Shown in pieces: positions 35,558-44,104 of a stretch of 64,000 nucleotides of DNA. Within the stretch, counting starts at the first letter, position 1, and each line of letters begins with the position of its first letter. Where the stretch lies: assembly GCF_918698155.1 (NCBI RefSeq), contig NZ_CAKKLX010000013.1, positions 1-64,000 on the forward strand, in the 5' to 3' direction. The notes beneath the pieces are model-generated. The model was not told the origin of the DNA, did no database searches, and saw only the letters and a program-made list of their open reading frames with translations. A program made the translations under genes and the position numbers. This DNA is from Roseomonas sp. CECT 9278 (GTDB lineage: Bacteria; Pseudomonadota; Alphaproteobacteria; Acetobacterales; Acetobacteraceae).

Positions 35558-36078
35558 GCCGGCACCCCCGGCGCGTCGCGCGCGTCGAGCCGCGCCAGCG
35601 CGGCCTTCAGCAGCCCGACCAGCTCGTCCAGGTCGCGCTGGCGCAGCAGGTCCACCTTCTCGTGCAGCAGGGCGATCTCGGCCTCGGCGCGGATATTGAC
35701 CTGGTAGTCGGCGGTGGCGCGGTCGCGGTCGAGATCGGAGGAGCGGTTCTGGCTCATCATGATGATGGGCGCGGTATAGGCGGCCTGGAAGGACAGCATC
35801 AGGTTCAGCAGGATGAAGGGATAGGGGTCCCAGGCGCCGCTGCCGACCAGCGCATTGCCGATGATCCAGGCGCCGAGCAGGCCGCTCTGGACCACGATGA
35901 AGCGCCAGGACCCGACGGTGGCCGCGACGCCATCCGCCAGGCGCGCGCCGAGCGTGGGCGGTTCAGGCGGCTTGCCGGCGCGGCGCCGGCGGCGCGACCG
36001 CGCCAGGGCGGCGCGCAGATGCGTGCCGGCCACCCCGCCGCCACGGTGGTGCGAATGCGATGTCGTGCTGGTGGTCAT
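35554..36078 (-). CDS. DUF1003 membrane protein
   Basis: The 174-residue protein carries the DUF1003 core: ADGVAATVGSWRFIVVQSG, then WDPYPFILLNLMLSFQAAYT and PIIMMSQNRSSDLDRDRA, and a coiled C-terminal helix (about 125-165). Two membrane segments are expected (about 52-75 and 87-108). The N-terminus is His/Arg-rich (TSHSHHRGGG, then an Arg run). Function is unknown in the family. It is the first gene of a pair with the 56-residue membrane protein (4-bp overlap). Confidence 0.88.
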   Translation of the reverse strand: MTTSTTSHSHHRGGGVAGTHLRAALARSRRRRRAGKPPEPPTLGARLADGVAATVGSWRFIVVQSGLLGAWIIGNALVGSGAWDPYPFILLNLMLSFQAAYTAPIIMMSQNRSSDLDRDRATADYQVNIRAEAEIALLHEKVDLLRQRDLDELVGLLKAALARLDARDAPGVPA

Positions 36079-36132
36079 GGGCGCGTCCTGGTCGATGGGT
36101 GCCGGTCAGCCTGGAGCCGGATGCGCCGCTGC

Positions 36133-36885
36133 TCAATGGCTGGATCGCAGGGTCCCGCCATCGACATGGATCACCTGGCCGGTGATGTAGCGCGCGCGCG
36201 GCGAGCACAGGAAGGCGACCAGCACCGCCAGGTCGTCGGGCTCGCCGATGTAGCCGACCGGGACTTCCTTCTGGGCCCAGGCGCGGCGGGACTCCTCGGT
36301 GGGCATCAGGCGGGTGTCGATCTGTTCGGAATGGATGCGCCCGGGGGGGACGCAGTTCACCGTGATGCCGTCGCGCCCCAGCGTGCGCGACAGCGCCTTC
36401 GACCAGATGTGCACGGCACCGTTCGGGGCATTGGCGGGGTTGATGGAGAAGGGTTCGTCGGTGCCGGTCAGGCTGACGATGCGGCCCCATTTGTTGGCCT
36501 GCATCGACGGGATCAGGGCATGGGTGATGCGCCGGCCGGCTTCGAAGTTGAGCAGCATGGCCTCGCCCCAGACGTCATCGGTGCCGAGGTCGGTCTGCGG
36601 GCGGGAGCCACCGGCATTGTTCACCAGGATGTCGCAGCGGCCGAAGTGGTTCAGCACGGCATCGCGGATGCGCGGGGCGGCGTCGGGCGCGGTGATGTCC
36701 TGTTCGATGATGAAGGGGGTGGCGCTGGCGGGGAGTTCGGCGGCGAGGGTGTCGAGCAGGTGGCGCCGGCGCGCCAGGATGGCGAGGCGGCAACCCTCGG
36801 CCGCGAGCATTTTCGCGATGGCGCGGCCGAGCCCGATGGAGGCGCCGGTGACGAGGGCGACCTTGCCGGTGAGGTGGAGGTCCAT
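36133..36885 (-). CDS. SDR family oxidoreductase with altered active site
   Basis: The 250-residue protein is a short-chain dehydrogenase/reductase: cofactor motif TGASIGLG (13-20), NNAGG (89-93), and the terminal [17 protein letters not shown] typical of the fold. Catalytic Lys163 is kept, but the active-site Tyr four residues before it is His159 (GAVHIWSK). The loop before it is also longer than usual, with no clear catalytic Ser at the standard spacing. It may use a different general acid or may not reduce at all. The start is the ATG after a GGAGC-like site; longer upstream frames run into the repeat array. Confidence 0.87.
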   Translation of the reverse strand: MDLHLTGKVALVTGASIGLGRAIAKMLAAEGCRLAILARRRHLLDTLAAELPASATPFIIEQDITAPDAAPRIRDAVLNHFGRCDILVNNAGGSRPQTDLGTDDVWGEAMLLNFEAGRRITHALIPSMQANKWGRIVSLTGTDEPFSINPANAPNGAVHIWSKALSRTLGRDGITVNCVPPGRIHSEQIDTRLMPTEESRRAWAQKEVPVGYIGEPDDLAVLVAFLCSPRARYITGQVIHVDGGTLRSSH

Positions 36886-36978
36886 GGGGTGCTCCGCGAT
36901 GGGGTTGCGGGCAAGGTTGCATGGCCGGCGCCGCGCGGCGATGGGGTGGCAGGCGCAGGCGCGTGACGGCCAAACAAT

Positions 36979-37266
36979 CGGATCGCGCAGCGATCCGGGA
37001 GCGCAAAGCGCGACCGCGCCCAACCTGCCCGCCGCGCCCGGCGCACCAGTGCACGGCGCGCAGCCAAGCGGCCGGAGGCCGCGCCCGGCGCTTGAGGGCA
37101 AAAAAAGACGGATCGCGCAGCGATCCGGGAGCGCAAAGCGCGACCGCGCCCAACCTGCCCGCCGCGCCCGGCGCGCCAGTGCACGGCGCGCAGCCAAGCG
37201 GCCGGAGGCCGCGCCCGGCGCTTGAGGGCAAAAAAAGACGGATCGCGCCCGGCGCTTGAGGGCGTA
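36979..37266 (-). repeat. Post-stop structured repeat (family A), locus 2
   Basis: Reading on the minus strand after the CBS gene stop, there is a shortened unit (37266-37239, internally deleted) and then two 130-bp units nearly identical to each other (37238-37109 and 37108-36979). Each begins GCCCTCAAGCG and ends CGGATCGC TGC GCGATCCG. Stem I is GCGGCC TCC GGCCGC (37068-37082 in the last unit). GTCTTTTTTTGCCCTC joins units. This fills most of the 36886-37269 spacer. Remaining bases (36886-36978) show nothing recognised. Confidence 0.8.
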
Positions 37267-37269
37267 AAA

Positions 37270-37701
37270 CTACGCCGCCGTCACGAAGGCGCGCAGGTTC
37301 TCGGCTTCCCGCTCGGCCTCGGCGATGCGCGCCTTCACCAGGTCGCCGATCGAGACCATGCCGGTCAGCCGGCCATCCTCCATCACCGGCAGATGGCGGC
37401 AGCGGTGGTTGGTCATCACGCCCAGCGCATCGGAGACCTGGGTTTCGCCGCGCACTGTAATGAGGTCGGCCGTCATCAGGTCGCGCGCCGTGCGCGACAG
37501 CGCGGCGGCGCCTTCGCGCGCCACCGCGCGGACGATGTCGCGCTCGCTGACGATGCCGAGGATATTGCCCTGGTTGTCGCGCACCAGCGCGGCACCGATG
37601 CGGTGCTGCGCGAGCGCCTGCGCGATCGCGGTGGCGTCCTCGCCAGGTCCGACCGTGAAGACGTCGCCGCCCTTGTCGCGCAGGATCGCACCGATGGTCA
37701 T
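37270..37701 (-). CDS. CBS-domain pair protein
   Basis: The 143-residue protein is a stand-alone tandem CBS pair (residues about 8-62 and 75-130). Marks are the GAALVRDNQGNILGIVSERD strand-helix segment of the first CBS and HRCRHLPVMEDGRLTGMVSI in the second. Such proteins bind adenine nucleotides and act as energy sensors for other enzymes. The ATG after GGAGG (reverse reading) fixes the start. A structured repeat follows six bases after the stop. Confidence 0.92.
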   Translation of the reverse strand: MTIGAILRDKGGDVFTVGPGEDATAIAQALAQHRIGAALVRDNQGNILGIVSERDIVRAVAREGAAALSRTARDLMTADLITVRGETQVSDALGVMTNHRCRHLPVMEDGRLTGMVSIGDLVKARIAEAEREAENLRAFVTAA

Positions 37702-37873
37702 GCCCGTTCCCTCCTTCGTGGCGCAGGCCGGGGGGCCTGCGGGGCGCGACCGGGACAAGGCCGGGGCACAGCAGCGACGCGAGGGGTCCGGCATTCCCGG
37801 TCGACGCAACCAGGGCGCGAGCGTGCCAGGATCGCCGCGCGCGATGCAAGGAAGAAGCGCGCCTGGTCGCGGA

Positions 37874-38119
37874 TCAGTGACGTTCCGCCAGCCAGCGCAC
37901 GGCGCGGTGCGCCGCCGCCAGCGCCGCGTCCTGCGTGGCAAACGACTGCGTGGAGAAGTACTGCACCGGGGTCCAGGTCCCGCGATCCTCGACATCGCGG
38001 CGGAATTCCTCGAAGCCGAAGCTGCCGTCGGTGCGGCGGAAGACATCGACGCAGCGCATCGCCTCGGCGTCTTCGAGGCTGGCGAGCACCACCCAGGACC
38101 GATCGATGCGGCGCGACAT
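37874..38119 (-). CDS. Hypothetical protein, 81 residues
   Basis: The 81-residue soluble protein has no domain I recognise. It has a strand-like start (SWVVLASLED), a central FGFEEFRRDVEDRGTWTPVQ and a C-terminal helix (AALAAAHRAVRWLAER). Its ATG overlaps the stop codon of the ABC exporter gene by one base, so it belongs to that operon and is translationally coupled. A TTG one codon upstream is an alternative start. Coding status rests on this overlap and on good codon usage. Confidence 0.7.
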   Translation of the reverse strand: MSRRIDRSWVVLASLEDAEAMRCVDVFRRTDGSFGFEEFRRDVEDRGTWTPVQYFSTQSFATQDAALAAAHRAVRWLAERH

Positions 38120-39888
38120 CAATGCGCCGGCGCCGCCGCCCCGCCAGCCAGCTGCGTGCGCACCAGTTCCGCGAAGCGGCCATCCTGCGCGACCAGCGTG
38201 GCGAAGGGGCCGCGTTCGGCCACCCGCCCGCCTTCGAAGACCAGGATCTCGTCGGCCTCGCGCACGGTGGACAGGCGGTGCGCGATGATGAAGGTGGTGC
38301 GCCCCGCCATCAGCGCCGCCAGCGCCTTCTGCACGCGCGCTTCCGTCGCGGCATCGAGCGCCGAGGTCGCCTCGTCCAGGATCAGCACCGGCGGGTTCTT
38401 GATGAGCGCGCGCGCGATCGCCAGGCGCTGGCGCTGGCCGCCCGACAGGTTCGACCCGCGTTCGCCCACCACCGTGTCGTAGCCCTGCGGCTGGCGGGTG
38501 ATGAAGTCATGCGCCTGGGCCTCGCGGCAGGCGGTCTCGATCTCCTCCTGCGTGGCGTCGGGGCGGCCGACCAGCAGGTTCTCGCGGATGGTGCGGCTGA
38601 ACAGCATCGATTCCTGGAACACTACGCCGATATTGGCGCGCAGCGATTCCAGCGAGAGCGCGCGCAGGTCGTGGCCATCCAGCGTGATGCGGCCCTCCGA
38701 GGGGTCCCACAGCCGCTGCAGCAGCGCCATGGCGGTGGACTTGCCCGCCCCGGTCTGGCCGACCAGCGCGATGGTCTGGCCAGGCCGCGCGGTGAAGGAC
38801 ACGTCGCGCAGGATGGGCGGGCCCGCGGGATAGGCGAAGCCGACCGCATCGAAGGCGACCTCGCCGGTCGCGCGGCCGATGTCCTGCGCGTCCGGCGCCT
38901 CGGGCACGCTGGAGCGCGCGTCCAGCACGCCGAACAGCTCGGCGATGCGCGGCTGCACGAACACCATGTGGGAGACGAAGCCGACCGCGCCTTCCATGCG
39001 CCCGATCAGCAGCGTGGCGAAGCCCATGAAGGACACGATCTCGCCGACCGTCGCCAGGCCGCGCACATGCAGCACGGTGCCGTAGACGAAGATGGCGATG
39101 ACGCAGATCGTGCTGGCCGCGCGCGTGAGCACCGACACGATCGCCCACCAGTTCAGCACCGGGAACTGGTGGTCGAGCACCTGGCGGATGATGTCGCCGA
39201 ACAGCCGCGCCTCGGAATTCAGGCGCGTGAAGGACTGCACCACCACCACGTTGGACAGCGCGTCCTGGGCATTGCCGGCAAGCCGCGAATGGAACGCCTC
39301 GACCTTCGCCTGGGCTTCCTGGGTGCGGCGGATCACCAGCGTGGAGACCACCGCGAAGATCACCACCAGCGCCACCAGCAGCAGCCCCAGCCGCCAGTTC
39401 ATCGCCATGGTCAGCGGCAGCAGCACGACTAGCGAGACGAAGGTGATGACGTGTTCGCGGAAGAAGCCGAGCCACAGGCCGAACAGGTTGTCGGTGCCGA
39501 CCAGCATGACCTTCATCAGCCGGCCCGACTGCGTGTCGCCATGGAAGGACAGCGGCAGCGCCAGCACATGCTGGAAATAGTCGTGCATGATGCGCAGCCG
39601 GTTGCGGTGCGCCATGCGGTCGGCGAACAGCCCGACCGCGACATTGCCCGCGATGCCCGCCAGCCCCACCATGCCCCAGACCACCAGGAGCTGCGTCGCC
39701 TCGGTCCACAACGCCGCCGGTTCCATCCGCTCGGACCGCGCGAGCAGGTCGACCACCCGCCCGAACAGCACGGGTTCGAGGAACTGCAGCCCCGCCAGGC
39801 CAAGCGCCGCGATGACCAGGCCGAGCGCCATCGGCCGGTCGCTGCCGAGCATCCACAGGACGCGCCAGTACAGTCTCAGGAACCCCAT
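38119..39888 (-). CDS. ABC exporter, NdvA/ChvA-like (glucan-type)
   Basis: The 589-residue protein has an N-terminal six-helix transmembrane domain (about residues 15-310) and a C-terminal nucleotide-binding domain: Walker A GQTGAGKST near 376-384, signature LSGGQRQRLAIARAL near 480, Walker B VLILDEATSALD near 500, His-loop IAHRLST. The one-polypeptide half-transporter and features such as DRMAHRNRLRIMHDYF resemble cyclic beta-1,2-glucan exporters NdvA/ChvA. Lipid A or drug exporter roles are also possible. No glucan synthase is in the window. The start follows the alignment and a weak ribosome site. Confidence 0.85.
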   Translation of the reverse strand: MGFLRLYWRVLWMLGSDRPMALGLVIAALGLAGLQFLEPVLFGRVVDLLARSERMEPAALWTEATQLLVVWGMVGLAGIAGNVAVGLFADRMAHRNRLRIMHDYFQHVLALPLSFHGDTQSGRLMKVMLVGTDNLFGLWLGFFREHVITFVSLVVLLPLTMAMNWRLGLLLVALVVIFAVVSTLVIRRTQEAQAKVEAFHSRLAGNAQDALSNVVVVQSFTRLNSEARLFGDIIRQVLDHQFPVLNWWAIVSVLTRAASTICVIAIFVYGTVLHVRGLATVGEIVSFMGFATLLIGRMEGAVGFVSHMVFVQPRIAELFGVLDARSSVPEAPDAQDIGRATGEVAFDAVGFAYPAGPPILRDVSFTARPGQTIALVGQTGAGKSTAMALLQRLWDPSEGRITLDGHDLRALSLESLRANIGVVFQESMLFSRTIRENLLVGRPDATQEEIETACREAQAHDFITRQPQGYDTVVGERGSNLSGGQRQRLAIARALIKNPPVLILDEATSALDAATEARVQKALAALMAGRTTFIIAHRLSTVREADEILVFEGGRVAERGPFATLVAQDGRFAELVRTQLAGGAAAPAH

Positions 39889-40058
39889 GCGCGCGCGCCC
39901 CCTGAACGCGACAACCCCAGTCACGTCGCGGATGCTAGTGCGTTTCGCGCCAGGGCGGTATCGCCGCGCCGCCGGTTGATCCCGCAGCGCCGAGAGGCCA
40001 GTTTGCCAGTGCCAACGTGACCATGCCCGCCACCGCGGGCGCCGGGGAGAAACAACCA

Positions 40059-41048
40059 ATGATCGAACGCCGCGCCCTGCTCAGCGGAATCGCCGCCGCC
40101 AGCCTCGCCACGCCCGCCGTCGCCCAGGCCTGGCCGGCGCGCCCCATCCGCCTGGTGGTCGGCTTCCCGCCGGGCGGCACCACCGACCTCGCGGCGCGCG
40201 TGCTGCTGGAACCGCTGAGCACGCGCCTGGGCCAATCGGTGGTGGTCGAGAACCGCCCCGGCGGGTCCGGCGGCAATGTCGGCGCCGATGTCGTCGCGAA
40301 GGCAGACCCCGATGGCTACACGGTGCTGATGCAGACCGTGAGCAGCGGCGCGATCAACCACGGGCTGTACCGCGAACGCATGCCGCACCGGCCCGACGCC
40401 ATGAGCGCCGTGGCGCTGGTCGTGAAGGTGCCCAACGCGATCTACGTCACCAACGCGCTGCCGGTGCGCACGCTGCGCGAATTGGTGGACTACGCGAAGG
40501 CACGGCCCGGGCGGCTCAATATCGGCTCCTCCGGCGTCGGCACCTCGTTGCACATGACCGGCGAGTTGCTGAAGCAGGCCGCGGGCATCGACATGACCCA
40601 CGTGCCGTTCCGCGGCGCCGGGCCGATGCTGCAGGAAATCATCGCCGGTCGCGTCGAGGTCGGCGTGGACAACCTGCCCTCGGTGATCGGCCACCTGCGC
40701 GAGGGACGTCTGCGGCCGCTGGCGGTCACGACCGCCACGCGCAGCGCCGCGCTGCCCGACGTGCCGACCTGCGCCGAAGCAGGCTTCCCGGCGGTGGAAG
40801 CGACCGCCTGGTTCGGCGTGACCGCGCCCGCGCGCACGCCACAGCCGATCATCGACCGGCTGGCCGGCGCCATCAACGCATCGCTGGCCGATCCGGCGGT
40901 GTGGTCCAGGATCGAGGACCTCGGCGGCCAGAAGCCGGGCCTGACGCCGGACGGGCTGTCCACGCCAGCCACCTTCCAGGCCTTCATCGACGCGGAAATC
41001 GTGAAATGGGCCGAGGTGGTCCGCCGCGGGAACATCACGGTCGACTGA
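40059..41048 (+). CDS. Bug family (TctC-like) binding protein, orphan 1
   Basis: The 329-residue Bug protein has an Arg-Arg signal (IERRALLSGIAAAS, cleavage near PAVAQA). It shows the ligand loop VGFPPGGTTD and the ADPDGYTVLM loop, and closes with the usual EIVKWAEVVRRGNI helix. Bug proteins bind carboxylates with two water-bridging loops. No tctA/B genes lie nearby, so it must share a permease or act in signalling. GGGGAGA precedes the ATG. It aligns well with the next Bug (41374) and that at 43104, which appear related by duplication. Confidence 0.9.
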   Translation: MIERRALLSGIAAASLATPAVAQAWPARPIRLVVGFPPGGTTDLAARVLLEPLSTRLGQSVVVENRPGGSGGNVGADVVAKADPDGYTVLMQTVSSGAINHGLYRERMPHRPDAMSAVALVVKVPNAIYVTNALPVRTLRELVDYAKARPGRLNIGSSGVGTSLHMTGELLKQAAGIDMTHVPFRGAGPMLQEIIAGRVEVGVDNLPSVIGHLREGRLRPLAVTTATRSAALPDVPTCAEAGFPAVEATAWFGVTAPARTPQPIIDRLAGAINASLADPAVWSRIEDLGGQKPGLTPDGLSTPATFQAFIDAEIVKWAEVVRRGNITVD

Positions 41049-41049
41049 C

Positions 41050-41280
41050 CGCGGAGGGCGGAGGCGGGAGGGCTCTGCCCTCCCGGACCCACCCGCCGGG
41101 GGCATACGTGCCCCCGGACCCGCGGAAACAGAAGGGCTGGTGGGGAGGAGGGACTTGTCGGTGGTACCGGTGGGCAGGGTGCGCCATGCCCCTCCTCCCC
41201 ACCAGCCCTTTGACCCCGGGTCTGGGAGGCGGTCGCCTCCCAGCGGGGGGTCCGGGGGGCTGGCCCCCCACTTCTGCCAC
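41050..41280. repeat. Hairpin-rich spacer between two Bug genes
   Basis: Five GC-rich inverted repeats occur in 231 bp: GGGAGGG/CCCTCCC (near 41070), CCGGGGGC/GCCCCCGG (near 41097), a perfect 21-bp inverted repeat with arms 41132-41152 and 41190-41210, GGGAGGCG/CGCCTCCC (near 41225), and GGGGGGC/GCCCCCC (near 41255). No frame here is coding. The layout looks like an inserted intergenic element with transcription-stopping capacity. Function inferred. Remaining bases to 41373 show nothing recognised. Confidence 0.65.
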
Positions 41281-41373
41281 CGCCCTGTCGCGGGCATGGA
41301 CCGGTCGCGGACCGGCCCGTAGGGTCGTGGCCAACGGGGCTGTGCGCCCTGATCCGGGATGGAGGGAAGCGTC

Positions 41374-42360
41374 ATGAGGTTCGACCGCCGCGGGTTGTTC
41401 GCGACACCCTTGTTGGTCTTGGCGCGCCCGGCCTTGGCGCAGGCCTTCCCGTCGCGCCCGATCCGCATCGTCATCCCGTTCACGCCGGCCGGCACGACCG
41501 ACCTGGTCGGGCGGTTGACGGCGGAGATGCTGGGCCGGCGGCTCAGCCACCAGGTGGTGGTCGACAACCGCCCCGGTGCCTCGGGCAATGTCGGTGCGGA
41601 GTTCGTCGCGCGCAGCGAGCCCGACGGGCATACGCTGCTGCTGACCACGATCGGCACCGGCGCGATCAACTTCGCGGTGTTCCGCGAACGCATGCCCTAC
41701 AGGCCCGAGGACCTGGCCGCCGTCGCGCTGATGACGCGCGTGCCGAATGTGCTGATGGCGGCGAACAACACCGCCATCCGGTCGGTGGCGGACCTCGTGC
41801 AGGCGGCGCGTGCGCGGCCCGGTGCGATCAACTACGGCACGGCGGGCATCGCGACCTCGCCGCATGTGGTGGTGGAGCAGCTGCGCCTGGCGACCGGCAT
41901 CGACATCACGCACGTGCCCTATCGCGGGTCGGCACCGATGCTGACCGAGATGGTGGCGCAGCGCATCGAGATCGGGATGGACAACATCCCCTCCGCCCTG
42001 CCGTTCATCCGCGACGGGCAGATCCGCGCCATCGGCGTGACCAGCGCGGCGCGCAATGCATCGATGCCGAACGTGCCGACCATTGCCGAGCAGGGCCAGC
42101 CCGGCTTCGAGGCGACGGCCTGGTTCGGCCTGCTGGCGCCGGCGGCGACGCCCGCGCCGGTGGTGCAGCGGCTCGGCACCGAGCTCAACGCCATCGCGCT
42201 GGATGCGGCCTTCCGCGCGCGCCTGGCGGCGCTGGGCGCCGATGCGCCGGGGCTGACCCCGGATGGCGGCACCACGCCGGAGGCCTTCGCCGCCTTCCTG
42301 CGCGCCGAGGTCGCGAAATGGGCCGACGTGGTGACCCGCGCCAATATCCGCGTGGAGTAG
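41374..42360 (+). CDS. Bug family (TctC-like) binding protein, orphan 2
   Basis: The 328-residue periplasmic protein starts at an ATG preceded by GGAGGGAAG. An in-frame ATG five codons upstream is also possible, but this ribosome site favours the inner one. The signal RFDRRGLFATPLLVLA leads to mature Bug motifs IPFTPAGTTD, SEPDGHTLLL and EVAKWADVVTRANI. In the ligand loop one of the usual Gly-Gly pair is Ala. No permease genes adjoin. It lies between a hairpin-rich spacer and a small minus-strand membrane gene. Confidence 0.9.
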   Translation: MRFDRRGLFATPLLVLARPALAQAFPSRPIRIVIPFTPAGTTDLVGRLTAEMLGRRLSHQVVVDNRPGASGNVGAEFVARSEPDGHTLLLTTIGTGAINFAVFRERMPYRPEDLAAVALMTRVPNVLMAANNTAIRSVADLVQAARARPGAINYGTAGIATSPHVVVEQLRLATGIDITHVPYRGSAPMLTEMVAQRIEIGMDNIPSALPFIRDGQIRAIGVTSAARNASMPNVPTIAEQGQPGFEATAWFGLLAPAATPAPVVQRLGTELNAIALDAAFRARLAALGADAPGLTPDGGTTPEAFAAFLRAEVAKWADVVTRANIRVE

Positions 42361-42369
42361 CGCGCCCCG

Positions 42370-42549
42370 TCAGCTGGTGACCAGGCACGCCGCCAGGTAG
42401 ACTAGGCCCCAGATCGGCAGCGACAGCAGCGCCGCGGTCGCGATGCCGGCGATCGGGTTTGATGCGGCCTGCTGCGGCGGCGCCGGCGCGGCGGCTGGCA
42501 TGGCTGGCGCGGGCGCCACCGCGGGCGACGTCATGGTCGATGCAACCAT
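42370..42549 (-). CDS. Small single-helix membrane protein, 59 residues
   Basis: The 59-residue frame starts after a near-perfect AGGAGG ribosome site six bases from the ATG. It has an Ala/Pro-rich head (SPAVAPAPAMPAAAPAPPQQ) and one membrane helix at the C-terminus (AALLSLPIWGLVYLAACLV). It could be a membrane-anchored peptide with an extended Pro/Ala linker. I know no family. Two small membrane genes lie in tandem on this strand; the other starts 401 bp away. The spacer 42660-42750 is notably AT-richer than its surroundings and may hold a promoter. Confidence 0.6.
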   Translation of the reverse strand: MVASTMTSPAVAPAPAMPAAAPAPPQQAASNPIAGIATAALLSLPIWGLVYLAACLVTS

Positions 42550-42746
42550 GGGTAACCTCCTGCCCCCCCTCGGCCCGCCACGGCTGCAACGCGACGGGCC
42601 GGCTGGCGGCGCGGAACGGGCGGATGACCGCCGCACACGCGCCAAGACGCCAGCAACATCGCGCCAAGGTAGAACTCACGGTGCGTGATGTCACCGGAAT
42701 TTTGCGAATGTTTCGCTTTTCAGGATTCTCGTGTGCGAGTGCGACG

Positions 42747-42950
42747 TCAGGGCTCGGCCGCCCAGCGCACCACTTCCACCACGGCGCGCAACAGCAGGGC
42801 GGAGACGATGATGGACAGCACGCCGATCGCCAGCAGCCGCAGCGCCGGGGGCCGCTGGCGCGGCGGCGGGACGTCGGCATCCCCGGCGAAGCGCGGCGCG
42901 GCCGCGGGTGGGTCGCGCTGGTCGGGACCGGGCGCCGATGCTGTCGACAT
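42747..42950 (-). CDS. Small membrane protein, 67 residues, behind a G12 tract
   Basis: The 67-residue frame has a polar, Pro/Ala/Asp-rich N-terminus (residues 1-34) and one hydrophobic helix (ALRLLAIGVLSIIVSALLLR, about 36-55), ending VVEVVRWAAEP. It has the same layout as the nearby 59-residue protein: disordered head and single helix. Its start codon is only four bases from a run of twelve G, which can act as a poor Shine-Dalgarno and may change length. Function unknown. The ending VRWAAEP is before the stop at 42747. Confidence 0.55.
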   Translation of the reverse strand: MSTASAPGPDQRDPPAAAPRFAGDADVPPPRQRPPALRLLAIGVLSIIVSALLLRAVVEVVRWAAEP

Positions 42951-42954
42951 GAAT

Positions 42955-42966
42955 CCCCCCCCCCCC
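42955..42966 (-). promoter_or_regulatory. Homopolymer tract (C12/G12) at a start region
   Basis: Twelve C in a row on the plus strand, equal to G12 on the minus strand, end four bases before the ATG of the 67-residue membrane gene. Tracts like this are prone to slippage. In this place, change in length would change ribosome binding or spacing. The next longest run in this window that I noted is eight (C8 near 62840). Confidence 0.6.
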
Positions 42967-43103
42967 TGCAGCGTGCCAGGGGCAAGCATACAAGCCGCCA
43001 TGGCCGCGACAACCGGCGCGCGGCGCGGCATAAGGGATGCGGGCCGCCGCCGGGATGGCCCGCCGCAAGGGTCGCGCAGAACCCCGGCCCAGGAGGAACA
43101 CAG

Positions 43104-44099
43104 ATGCCCATCGCCCGCCGCCCGCTGATCGCCGGCGCGCTCGCCGCCCTGCCGCTGCCCGCGCTGGCGCAGGACGGGCCGTTTCCCGCGCGCCCGATCC
43201 GCATGATCGTGAACTTCCCGCCGGGTGGCACCACCGACATCGCGGGGCGCATCTATGCCGAACGGCTGCAAAGCCGCATCGGCCAGCCCGTGCCGGTCGA
43301 GAACCGCGGCGGCGCCACCGGCAATATCGGCGCCGAGGCGGTCGCGCGCGCGGCACCCGATGGCTACACCGTGCTGACCACGGCGGTGTCTCCCGCCGCC
43401 ATCAACTACGCGCTGTTCGGCGCGCGCATGCCCTACAAGCCGGAGGACCTCGCCGCGGTCGGGCTGTACCTGCGCGTGCCCAACGTGATCATGGTGCATC
43501 CCTCGCAGCCGATCCGCACGATCCAGGAGCTGGTGGAGGCGGCGAAGGCGCGGCCCGGCGCGCTGAACTACGGCAGCGCCGGCAATGGCGGGTCGCCGCA
43601 CATGTCGATGGAGATGTTCAAGCTGCGCGCCGGCGGGCTGCAGATCACGCATGTGCCCTTCCGTGGCGCCGGCCCCATGCTGATCGAGGCGGTGGCCGGG
43701 CGGCTGGAATGTTCGGTCGACAACCTGCCGTCCTGCATCGGGCATATCCGCGACGGGCGGCTGCGGCCGCTGGCCGTGACCGGGCATGTGCGATCGTCGG
43801 TGCTGCCCGAGGTGCCGACGCTGGCCGAGACGGTGGCGCCGGGCTTCGAGGCGACCGCCTGGTTCGGCATGCAGGCCCCTGCCCGCACGCCGCGGCCGAT
43901 CATCGACCGGCTGGGCGCGGAACTGGACGCCATCAGCAAGGAGCCGGCGGTGCGCGCCAGGCTGGCGGATCTCGGCGCCGATCCGCCGAACCTGACGGCG
44001 GATGGCGGCACGACGCCGGCGGCCTTCGAAGCCTTCATCCGCGAGGAGATCGCGAAATGGGCCGAGGTGGTGCGGGCTTCCGGCGCGCGCATCGATTGA
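43104..44099 (+). CDS. Bug family (TctC-like) binding protein, orphan 3
   Basis: The 331-residue protein follows an exact AGGAGG site. Its short signal IARRPLIAGALAALPLPALA leads to the ligand loop VNFPPGGTTD, APDGYTVLTT, and the closing EEIAKWAEVVRASG helix. It is one of three sequence-similar Bugs within 4 kb. The next gene (GST) starts 5 bp after its stop, so they are almost certainly co-transcribed, tying the ligand to a glutathione-dependent step. Ligand unknown. Confidence 0.91.
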   Translation: MPIARRPLIAGALAALPLPALAQDGPFPARPIRMIVNFPPGGTTDIAGRIYAERLQSRIGQPVPVENRGGATGNIGAEAVARAAPDGYTVLTTAVSPAAINYALFGARMPYKPEDLAAVGLYLRVPNVIMVHPSQPIRTIQELVEAAKARPGALNYGSAGNGGSPHMSMEMFKLRAGGLQITHVPFRGAGPMLIEAVAGRLECSVDNLPSCIGHIRDGRLRPLAVTGHVRSSVLPEVPTLAETVAPGFEATAWFGMQAPARTPRPIIDRLGAELDAISKEPAVRARLADLGADPPNLTADGGTTPAAFEAFIREEIAKWAEVVRASGARID

Positions 44100-44104
44100 C
44101 GCCC

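Noticed and set aside
36979-37266. An insertion sequence or MITE with terminal inverted repeats
   Set aside because: No target-site duplication or terminal inverted repeats at the array ends could be seen, and no transposase is in the window.
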